From the NCBI GenBank assembly GCA_905235705.1, contig CAJOML010000003.1, positions 1 through 42,657 on the forward strand: DNA of 42,657 nt. Direction: 5' to 3'. Made by a program: the position numbers and the translations under genes. Below are positions 35,665-42,657 of this stretch, piece by piece (positions within the stretch are counted from its first letter, which is position 1; the number at the start of each line of letters is the position of its first letter). This stretch comes from an uncultured Bacilli bacterium. Its GTDB lineage: Bacteria > Bacillota_I > Bacilli_A > RFN20 > CAG-826. Under the pieces are notes generated by a model that saw only the letters and a program-made list of their open reading frames with translations, was not told where the DNA came from and ran no database searches.

Positions 35665-36284
35665 TGCCCTATAAGGCGGAGCTGACTTTATTTATCGTTC
35701 TCGCGGTTATCGCCGCCTTGTTTTTCCTTTTCTTATTTCTTTATCCGCCGATCAAAAGGTCGTTTTATAAGCATCATACGGTGAGGGCTTATTACAAAAA
35801 AGTCGCCCGCATCGCCGAAGATAATGACTTTTATCTCATCAACAATTTCAAATCCCACACGACCGATTCTTTGACGTTCCATATCGATCATCTTCTTGTT
35901 GGCGATAAATATATTTATTGCATCAGGGATAGATATTATGATGGGGCCCTTTCGGCGAAAGAAGAAGACGAAAGCTGGATATATTACCAAGGCAAAAACG
36001 CCAAATATATCGATAATCCGATGCGCATGAACGAACTCCGCGTTGAGAAGCTTGCTCTTATGTCGGGAATTAAACGGGACATCTTCGTTTCCATCGTTTT
36101 GATTAATGACGATTGTTGGATCACCCCGCTTTCTAATACCGTGTCCCGTTCTTATTTATCTAGTCTAGCGATGTTACCGAAAATCATTAAAACCCTTGAA
36201 TCGGATGATGTGCCCTCCTTAGATCAGTGGGCAGTCGAACGAGTCGTCTCAGATTTCGCCACCTTGAAAAACAATGAAAATTGA
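35664..36284 (+). CDS. Membrane-anchored protein with NERD-like domain
   Basis: One N-terminal TM, then FHIDHLLVGDKYIYCIRDRYYDG, weakly like NERD domain core. Confidence 0.55.
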   Translation: MPYKAELTLFIVLAVIAALFFLFLFLYPPIKRSFYKHHTVRAYYKKVARIAEDNDFYLINNFKSHTTDSLTFHIDHLLVGDKYIYCIRDRYYDGALSAKEEDESWIYYQGKNAKYIDNPMRMNELRVEKLALMSGIKRDIFVSIVLINDDCWITPLSNTVSRSYLSSLAMLPKIIKTLESDDVPSLDQWAVERVVSDFATLKNNEN

Positions 36285-37305
36285 CCCTGCTAAAAGTTAT
36301 CTTCGTGCCGGGGCGACATACGGAAAACATTACCAAGATTATTTAGCCGCCTCAGCTTGGTTTTTCCTTGTTTCTATTTTGCCTATCGTCATTTGCTTAT
36401 TGACCCCTTTAACATTGATTCTCACCTTGCCTTTATTTTATGCCGCCGTCTTTTTTGTCCTTGAATTATATGTGATGGCGAAAAAAGACAACCTAAAGGT
36501 CGGTTTTAACGGGGTGAAGACCTATTATTTCCGTTATTTCTCGCCCTTTTTTAAGCGTATATATCGGGTGTGGGTAGGATGTGGCAAAGCGGTTGGGTTT
36601 GCCGCCGCGATAAGCTTTATCATCGGCTTAACCTATGGATTAATCGCCAATTATTTGAATCCCGAATTCGCCCAGGCGATGAACGAACTCTATTCCAGCT
36701 ATTTACTGATGGATATGCAAATCTTCCTTGCCTTAACGCGGGAAAACGTCCATGTCCTTTCCTTATTAAGAGTGGTGCAATTCGTCGCCGTTTCTGTCTT
36801 TACTTTGGTCTTTGCCGCCCATTTGCTAAGGCATAGCCTAAATGTTTTTGTCCGCGCCCATTATGCCCCTCCTTATCCTTACCAACAGGCAAATGAGGTC
36901 TTCTTATTTGCATATAAAGGACACAAGCGTGAGATTAACCGCCTTTTCTTTCGGTTAGACATCTTGCTGATCTTGGTTCATTTATTAAGTTTCGGCCTAT
37001 TTTTCTTTATCTCGGCTTATTTTAATTTCGATATATTGTATTCTTTGGCTTTGTCTCTTGCCTTATCTTCCCTGATTTTCTCTTTTGCTTTGCCTTTTTA
37101 TCTTTGCCTTATCGAATCGATTTCAAAACCATTTGATTATTATGCCAAACAAAGCGTCATCACCTTGACCTTGCGGGCAATCAAGCAACAAGAAATCATT
37201 TCTAATGGTCCGACTCCCGAAACCGAAGCGACAAAAGAAGAACTAAAGGCTCTCGAAGAAACGCTGAAGCGCCAAGAAGAAAACAAAGACGCTGAAGAGA
37301 AATAA
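36274..37305 (+). CDS. Polytopic membrane protein, unknown function
   Basis: 343 aa, several TM segments, charged C-terminal tail; overlaps the preceding ORF by 11 nt. Confidence 0.75.
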   Translation: MKIDPAKSYLRAGATYGKHYQDYLAASAWFFLVSILPIVICLLTPLTLILTLPLFYAAVFFVLELYVMAKKDNLKVGFNGVKTYYFRYFSPFFKRIYRVWVGCGKAVGFAAAISFIIGLTYGLIANYLNPEFAQAMNELYSSYLLMDMQIFLALTRENVHVLSLLRVVQFVAVSVFTLVFAAHLLRHSLNVFVRAHYAPPYPYQQANEVFLFAYKGHKREINRLFFRLDILLILVHLLSFGLFFFISAYFNFDILYSLALSLALSSLIFSFALPFYLCLIESISKPFDYYAKQSVITLTLRAIKQQEIISNGPTPETEATKEELKALEETLKRQEENKDAEEK

Positions 37306-37328
37306 AAAAGGCCGGAATGAACCGGCCT
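37303..37328 (-). terminator. Terminator of tRNA-Gly (possibly shared with the convergent gene)
   Basis: Minus strand AGGCCGGttcattCCGGCCTttttta. Confidence 0.75.
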
Positions 37329-37338
37329 AATTATCATC

Positions 37339-37412
37339 TGGAGCAAGCGACGGGAATCGGACCCGCATAACTACCTTGGCAAGGTAGTGTTCTACCACTG
37401 AACTACGCCTGC
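37339..37412 (-). tRNA. tRNA-Gly(GCC), CCA encoded
   Basis: Minus strand GCAGGCGTAGTTCAGTGGTAGAACACTACCTTGCCAAGGTAGTTATGCGGGTCCGATTCCCGTCGCTTGCTCCA folds as a cloverleaf; loop TTGCCAA gives GCC. Confidence 0.96.
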
Positions 37413-37442
37413 GACTCACTCCGTTTGATTTGGAGCGTGAGA

Positions 37443-37472
37443 ATTATAAGACCCTTAGAGGGGGGAGTGCAA
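37443..37472 (-). promoter_or_regulatory. Promoter of tRNA-Gly
   Basis: Minus strand TTGCAC-18 nt-TATAAT. Confidence 0.65.
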
Positions 37473-37557
37473 GAGCGAGTTTATCACTTTCTTGTTTCTA
37501 CGCGTGCAAACTCGCCCACGTAGCCTTATAATCACCTCGCCATAAGGAGAGTCAAAG

Positions 37558-39213
37558 ATGAATCCAAATGATGAGCTAGCAGAACTATTATTCCCCGAAA
37601 TCAAGGAGACAATCGAGGATCTTGAAGCCCGTTTCCCGCCGCGTCAGCTTCCCGAAGGTGCCCAAGTCACCCGTTTCGCCCCTTCCCCAACCGGCTTTTT
37701 ACATACCGGCTCTTTGTTCACGGCCATGATCTCTTCGACCGTCGCCAAACAAAGCGGTGGGGTTTATTGCTTCCGCTTAGAAGATACCGACACCAAAAGG
37801 ACGGTCACCGGCAGCGATCAAGATCTAATCGATCAATTGGCCGCTTTCGGAATCGTTGCCGATGAAGGATATTTCCCTAATGGGGACAAAGGAGCTTATG
37901 GCCCTTACCGTCAATCCGACCGCGCCTCCATCTATAAAACCGTCATCAAAGAACTCATCCGCGAAGGCAAAGCCTATCCTGATTTCTGCACCCCCGAAGA
38001 TTTAGATCAAATCCGTAAAATCCAGGAAGAAAAGAAAATCCTTCCCGGCTATTATGGGGAATATGCCCGTGACCGTAACCTCACATCCGAGGAACGTATC
38101 GCCAGAATTAAAGCGGGAACCCCTTGGGTTATCCGTTATCGTAGCAATGGCGACCACGAGAGAAAGACCAAATTCACCGATGTGATCCGCGGCGAAATCG
38201 AGCTTCAGGAAAATGACACCGATGTCGTTATCCTTAAATCCGATGGCCTTCCCACTTATCACTTCGCCCATGTCGTCGATGACCATTTTATGCGCACGAC
38301 AATGGTAACCCGTGGCGAGGAATGGATTCCTTCCACCCCGATTCACCTCGATATGTTCCGTGCCTTAGGATGGAAAGTCCCTAAATACGCCCATCTTCCT
38401 TCCATCATGAAATTGGATAATGGCAATCGCCGTAAATTATCCAAACGTAAAGACAAGGAAGCCGCCGTTTCCTATTTCCTTGATCAAGGTTATCCCGCCG
38501 AAGCGCTTAAGGTGTATTTGATGTCCATCGCCAATTCCAATTTCGAGGAATGGTCCATCACCAATAAGTCATTCGACATCGATAAATTCAAATTCTCCAT
38601 CAAGAAGATGTCCTTCGATGGGGCCTTATTCGACATGGATAAGCTCAATTATTTCTCCCGCGAAGTCATCGTCAGGATGCCGTTAGAGGAAGAATTCGAA
38701 GCCGTTTATGAATACGCCAAAGCCCACGAGGAAGTCTTTGCCAAACGCATCGAAAGCGATCCTATTTATTTCAAACGCATCCTCAATATCGAAAAAGACA
38801 GCAAGAACCCACGTAAGGACTATGCCAAATATAGCGACATCTATCCCATTATCCGTTATTTCTATCCTGACGAATACGATAAAATCGCCGCTTCCGAACT
38901 TCCTTTTAATCCCGCTTATTCGAAAGAATTAATCGCCGCGATGATGGAAGACTTCAAAGGCATGCCTTTCGGGGTCGATGAAAATACCTGGTTCGGCTTT
39001 ATCAAAGAAGTGGGGGCAAAACATGGCTTCGCCTCTTCCAATAAAGATTATAAGACCGACCCCTCCGCCTTCGTTGGTTCACTCTCCGATGCGGCTGGGG
39101 TGCTTCGCGTTGCCATTGTCGGCTCGACCTTATCGCATAACCTCCACGAGATCCTTGATATCCTAGGTCACGATGAAGTGGTGCGCCGCTTAGAAATCAT
39201 TAAATCCAAATAA
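37558..39213 (+). CDS. gltX: Glutamyl-tRNA synthetase (class I)
   Basis: RFAPSPTGFLHTGSL (HIGH-type), FRLEDTDTKR, GLPTYHFAHVVDDH, RKLSKRKD (KMSKS-type); TATAAT at 37527 and SD AAGGAGA. Confidence 0.95.
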   Translation: MNPNDELAELLFPEIKETIEDLEARFPPRQLPEGAQVTRFAPSPTGFLHTGSLFTAMISSTVAKQSGGVYCFRLEDTDTKRTVTGSDQDLIDQLAAFGIVADEGYFPNGDKGAYGPYRQSDRASIYKTVIKELIREGKAYPDFCTPEDLDQIRKIQEEKKILPGYYGEYARDRNLTSEERIARIKAGTPWVIRYRSNGDHERKTKFTDVIRGEIELQENDTDVVILKSDGLPTYHFAHVVDDHFMRTTMVTRGEEWIPSTPIHLDMFRALGWKVPKYAHLPSIMKLDNGNRRKLSKRKDKEAAVSYFLDQGYPAEALKVYLMSIANSNFEEWSITNKSFDIDKFKFSIKKMSFDGALFDMDKLNYFSREVIVRMPLEEEFEAVYEYAKAHEEVFAKRIESDPIYFKRILNIEKDSKNPRKDYAKYSDIYPIIRYFYPDEYDKIAASELPFNPAYSKELIAAMMEDFKGMPFGVDENTWFGFIKEVGAKHGFASSNKDYKTDPSAFVGSLSDAAGVLRVAIVGSTLSHNLHEILDILGHDEVVRRLEIIKSK

Positions 39214-39219
39214 GGAAGG

Positions 39220-39245
39220 TCTCCCAGTTGGGAGATTTTCTTTTT
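39220..39245 (+). terminator. Terminator of gltX
   Basis: TCTCCCagttGGGAGAttttcttttt. Confidence 0.85.
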
Positions 39246-39252
39246 GGCAAAG

Positions 39253-39279
39253 AAAAAACGGCTAGAAGAACCAGCCGTT
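39253..39279 (-). terminator. Terminator of tRNA-Glu
   Basis: Minus strand AACGGCTggttcttctAGCCGTTtttt. Confidence 0.8.
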
Positions 39280-39289
39280 AATGTCAAGA

Positions 39290-39364
39290 TGGTGATCCCA
39301 ACTGGAGTTGAACCAGTCATTCGACCTTGAGAGGGTCGCGTCTTAACCGATTGACCATGGGACC
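39290..39364 (-). tRNA. tRNA-Glu(CTC), CCA encoded
   Basis: Minus strand GGTCCCATGGTCAATCGGTTAAGACGCGACCCTCTCAAGGTCGAATGACTGGTTCAACTCCAGTTGGGATCACCA; loop CTCTCAA gives CTC. Confidence 0.93.
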
Positions 39365-39463
39365 AACCGCATGGCAAATTAAAGCACTTAAATGGGAAGA
39401 GGGCAATCTTTTTCTTACGCTTGGGATTTAAGAAGAAGGCGAAATGGGATAAACTTAGTCGTT

Positions 39464-40468
39464 ATGATTCGACCCCCGTTTTTAGAAAAAGGCGATACGA
39501 TTTATCTTGTCGCCCCTTCCTTCGGCTGCACCGAAGAGCCTTATCTCACCCGTCTTGAAGTTTCTTTGAAGAAATGGAAGAACAAAGGCTATAAAGTCAT
39601 CGAAGGGAAAAATATCCGTAAAGCCGAGGGCGTCGCCGCCTCAACCTCCCCCAAAGAAAGGGCGGAGGAGATTTTAGAAGCCTTTTCTAGCGAGGCCAAA
39701 GCCGTCATTTCCGTCGGCGGTGGCGAATTAATGAACGAGATGCTTGGCAAACTCGATTTCGATGCCTTAAGGAAACTTCCGCCGAAATGGTTCATGGGGT
39801 TCTCCGACAATACGAACCTTACTTTTTTGTTAACGACTAAACTTGGCTGGATGAGTATCTACGGTCCTTGCTTCCCTCAGTTTTTCCAAAAGAAGTGGCG
39901 TCTTTCCGAAGCTGATGGGTTTGCCTTACTTCATGGGGCAACCCATTTGGAAGGATATCCGAAATATTCGATTACGAGGCGAAACGAGAACCCTCTTATC
40001 TCTTATCGATGCACCCAGATGAAAATCATTACCGCGGTCGATTATGAAAAACCGTTGATCGGCACCTTATTAGGTGGATGCATGGATATCTTGCAAATGT
40101 ATCCCGGCACTTCTTTTGATGATGTCGATAAGTTTAACCAAGAACATCCAGAAGGCATCATTTGGTATTTGGAAGCCTGCGACTTAAATCCCCTTGATAT
40201 CCGTCGCGCCTTATGGCGGTTTAAAGAAGCGGGGTGGTTTAAAAACGCGAAAGGCTTCTTATTCGGAAGACCCCGTAATGGACGTTATGAACTTCTTGGG
40301 GTTGATCGCTTCAATGCCGTCATCGATGTCTTGAAACCATTAGGCAAACCCATCCTTCTTGATGTCGATTTGGGTCACGTCTCGCCTTCTTTGCCCATCG
40401 TTAACGGAGCCAAAGCCAAAGTCACTTTGGAAGAAGGCAACATTATCTTTGATTATCTTTATGAATAA
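39464..40468 (+). CDS. S66-family peptidase (LD-carboxypeptidase/MccF-like)
   Basis: FLEKGDTIYLVAPSFG, SVGGGELMNEML, catalytic-type GFSDNT, IGTLLGGCMDIL; start placed at ATG 39464, ORF extends to 39392 into non-homologous-looking sequence. Confidence 0.88.
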   Translation: MIRPPFLEKGDTIYLVAPSFGCTEEPYLTRLEVSLKKWKNKGYKVIEGKNIRKAEGVAASTSPKERAEEILEAFSSEAKAVISVGGGELMNEMLGKLDFDALRKLPPKWFMGFSDNTNLTFLLTTKLGWMSIYGPCFPQFFQKKWRLSEADGFALLHGATHLEGYPKYSITRRNENPLISYRCTQMKIITAVDYEKPLIGTLLGGCMDILQMYPGTSFDDVDKFNQEHPEGIIWYLEACDLNPLDIRRALWRFKEAGWFKNAKGFLFGRPRNGRYELLGVDRFNAVIDVLKPLGKPILLDVDLGHVSPSLPIVNGAKAKVTLEEGNIIFDYLYE

Positions 40469-40480
40469 AAAGGAGAAAAT

Positions 40481-40998
40481 ATGATCATCTTAACGATTAA
40501 AGACCACGGTCAAATCAAACTCGAACTCGACCGTGAAAACGCCCCCATCTCGGCGGCGAACTTCACTTCCTTGCGAACTTCACTTCCTTGGTGAAAAAGG
40601 GCTTCTATAACGGACTGACCTTCCACCGTATCATTAAAGGCTTTATGATCCAAGGCGGCGATCCGCGCGGCAACGGGACGGGAGGACCTGGGTATTCGAT
40701 CAAAGGCGAATTCGCCAAAAACGGGGTCGACAATAAGCTCCGTCATAGCCGTGGCGTCATCTCCTTTGCCCGTAGCGCCCTCCCCAATTCCGCCGGCAGC
40801 CAATTCTTCATCTGCGATAAAGACGATTATTTCCTTGATGGCTCTTATGCCGCCTTCGGCAAAGTCATCGAAGGCATGGAAGTGGTGGATTCCATCGCTT
40901 CTAGCAAGACCGGGCCAAATGACCGTCCGGTTAAACCCGTCGTCATCGAGAAGGCGGAAGCCATCGATGAACCTGACGTCGAATTCGCCAAATTCTAA
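40481..40998 (+). pseudogene. Cyclophilin-type peptidyl-prolyl isomerase, frameshifted
   Basis: SD AGGAG and ATG at 40481 give MIILTIKDHGQIKLELDRENAPISAANFTSL, then a 17-bp tandem duplication shifts frame to RTSLPW*; the downstream frame resumes VKKGFYNGLTFHRIIKGFMIQGGDP.... Confidence 0.9.
40557..40590 (+). repeat. 17-bp tandem duplication inside the cyclophilin gene
   Basis: cgaacttcacttccttg repeated head-to-tail at 40557-40573 and 40574-40590. Confidence 0.97.
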
Positions 40999-41000
40999 TC

Positions 41001-41891
41001 ATGAACCAAGGACGGGCCCTCTTTCTTTATTCAAACGCGACGGGGCGAGGCAAGGTCTTTCGCGACATCGCGAAAATCAAGGCCCGTCTTTCTTTGTGCT
41101 TTGAGGAATTCGTTTCCCATCAAACCTCCTCGATGGAAGAGGGAATGGAACTTGCCCGGAAAGCCTGCGGCAAATACCAATATCTCATCATCGCCGGGGG
41201 AGATGGGACGATGAATCATATCGTCAACGTCCTCGCCAAAGAAGAGAACCCCCCGATACTTGGCTATATCAATGCCGGGACGATTTGCGACATCGGTTCG
41301 GATTTTGGGATACATGGTCATTATCATCGCGCCCTAAAAATCATCGAGGAAGGATATACCAAGCATTTCGACGTCGGAATAATCAATCACCAATATTATT
41401 TTGGCTATGTGGCGGCGATCGGTTCTTTCGCCGATATCCCTTATATCACCCCACGTGCCTATAAAAAACGGATTGGTCGCATCGCCTATTATACCGTCGC
41501 CGCCAAAGAAGCCCTCTTCACCTTTAAGAAAATCCCCGTCCATGTCGAAGTCGATGGCAGGCATTATGATTTGAACGTCCCTTTTGTTTTGCTCCTATCC
41601 GGGAAGAAAGTCGGTGGCTTTGTCGTCAACACAAGCGACCATCGTATTGACGATGGAAAAATGGAACTGTTTTTAACCAAACCGGGGCTATTTAATGGAC
41701 TTGTGCATTATCTTTTCTTTAAGACAAGGACGGTGAAACTGCGCGGTTCCCATTTCAAAATCACCCTCGATTATCCCTACCCTTGGTGCATCGATGGGGA
41801 GGCAGGGCCTAGCGGAAGCGTGGAGATCGAAGTGCTTCCGCGAAAATTGACGATGTTTTGCGCCAAAAAGATTGCGAATAACCGTAAATAG
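41001..41891 (+). CDS. Diacylglycerol kinase-family lipid kinase
   Basis: LIIAGGDGTMNHIVNVL, LGYINAGTICDIGSDFGI, WCIDGEAGPSGSVEIEVLP. Confidence 0.9.
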   Translation: MNQGRALFLYSNATGRGKVFRDIAKIKARLSLCFEEFVSHQTSSMEEGMELARKACGKYQYLIIAGGDGTMNHIVNVLAKEENPPILGYINAGTICDIGSDFGIHGHYHRALKIIEEGYTKHFDVGIINHQYYFGYVAAIGSFADIPYITPRAYKKRIGRIAYYTVAAKEALFTFKKIPVHVEVDGRHYDLNVPFVLLLSGKKVGGFVVNTSDHRIDDGKMELFLTKPGLFNGLVHYLFFKTRTVKLRGSHFKITLDYPYPWCIDGEAGPSGSVEIEVLPRKLTMFCAKKIANNRK

Positions 41892-41912
41892 CGAACATTT
41901 GCGGTTTTTTTC
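41880..41912 (+). terminator. Terminator overlapping the lipid kinase stop codon
   Basis: AACCGTAAATagcgaacATTTGCGGTTttttt, 10-bp stem with one G-T pair. Confidence 0.75.
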
Positions 41913-41976
41913 TCTCTTGTGCTTTTACGCGCGTGACCTTATACTCATTCATAGATAAATTTGCGGAGGAAAGCAA

Positions 41977-42657
41977 ATGAAAAAGAAAGTGATAGTCACA
42001 TCCATCCTCGGCTTCATCTTTATGGCAGCCGGATTTGTGCTCTTCCTTTTCATGGGCAATTTTGTCACCACCGACGGGGCGATCGTTTATTCGTCCGATA
42101 ATTTCTTCGCCGGTGACGTGCTCAAAAACCTGTTCATTGGGGAATTCACAAAACTCCAGGTGATGTCCTATGTCAACATCGGTTTGACCGCCGTTATGCT
42201 GATTTTGGTCATCGCCCACCTCATCATGCTCATTAGCAAGCGTCATGGCGCTGCTTTCTGGGAATTCTTAGTCGCTTTAATCGAAACGGTTGCCCTCTTT
42301 GGCTTTATGACCTTGAGCTTTGCCCCTGGTTATTTCGCTCAGGCCAACGTTTCTTTATATGCCTATGGCGGTATCGAATCCAAGGATATCGTCGGCGGCT
42401 TCTATCAATGGGTCGTCGCCTTGTTCCAAGGCAACCTCATTGGCGTTGGCAATATGTTGGTGTTCTTCATCCCGGCCCTCTTATTTGTCGTCGGTTTGAT
42501 CCTCGCTCTTATCGCCCTCATTGGCGATATGCGTTATCTCGCCTCCCTTAAGAAAGATAAGAAAGGCGAATCCGACGACGAAGTCTTCGTCATCGATGAT
42601 GAAGACCTTGAAGAAGGCGAAAGCAAAGAAGAAGCTCCTGCTCCTGCTTCTTCTCCT
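41977..42657 (+). CDS. Polytopic membrane protein with acidic Ala/Pro/Ser tail, truncated at window edge
   Basis: SD GGAGG, ATG at 41977, open to position 42657 (227 codons, no stop): MKKKVIVTSILGFIFMAAGFVLF...DEDLEEGESKEEAPAPASSP. Confidence 0.75.
   Translation, partial: MKKKVIVTSILGFIFMAAGFVLFLFMGNFVTTDGAIVYSSDNFFAGDVLKNLFIGEFTKLQVMSYVNIGLTAVMLILVIAHLIMLISKRHGAAFWEFLVALIETVALFGFMTLSFAPGYFAQANVSLYAYGGIESKDIVGGFYQWVVALFQGNLIGVGNMLVFFIPALLFVVGLILALIALIGDMRYLASLKKDKKGESDDEVFVIDDEDLEEGESKEEAPAPASSP

Noticed and set aside
39392-39463. N-terminal 24 residues of the S66 peptidase ORF
   Set aside because: MGRGQSFSYAWDLRRRRNGINLVV looks non-homologous; the family-like N-terminus begins at ATG 39464.
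40588-40998. Cyclophilin starting at TTG 40588 as listed in the ORF track
   Set aside because: The ribosome-binding site and conserved N-terminal residues are at 40481 in another frame; the TTG start is a by-product of the 17-bp duplication.
1-42657. CRISPR arrays, insertion sequences, prophage or restriction-modification genes
   Set aside because: No regularly spaced repeats, transposase, integrase or phage structural motifs recognised on either strand.

Overview
This is a gene-dense window of moderate GC from what looks like an uncultured Bacillota/Bacilli-type genome (inference from gene content). No CRISPR array, transposase or prophage was seen. Main blocks: (1) a minus-strand operon with a 2401-aa two-module NRPS (C-A-PCP-C-A-PCP-reductase), a STAS anti-sigma-factor antagonist and a membrane RsbU/SpoIIE-type phosphatase fused to an RsbW-like ATPase; (2) a PAP2 phosphatase, a small membrane protein, and a flippase-like membrane protein paired with a GT8 glycosyltransferase; (3) an ~11-kb minus-strand beta-1,4-galactan operon (binding lipoprotein, two permeases, AraC regulator, secreted GH53, a 606-aa protein of unknown family, a small zinc-ribbon protein, an intracellular GH53) with a cre-like site in its promoter; (4) a two-gene activase/2-hydroxyacyl-CoA-dehydratase-like system; (5) cdaA-glmM-glmS without cdaR; (6) deoD, gltX with two flanking tRNAs, an S66 peptidase, a cyclophilin gene frameshifted by a 17-bp tandem duplication, and a lipid kinase. 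The best candidates for undescribed biology are the NRPS plus single-polypeptide partner-switch cassette and the 606-aa/zinc-ribbon pair in a galactan operon that has no beta-galactosidase in this window. All family calls come from reading motifs by eye; no database search was run.
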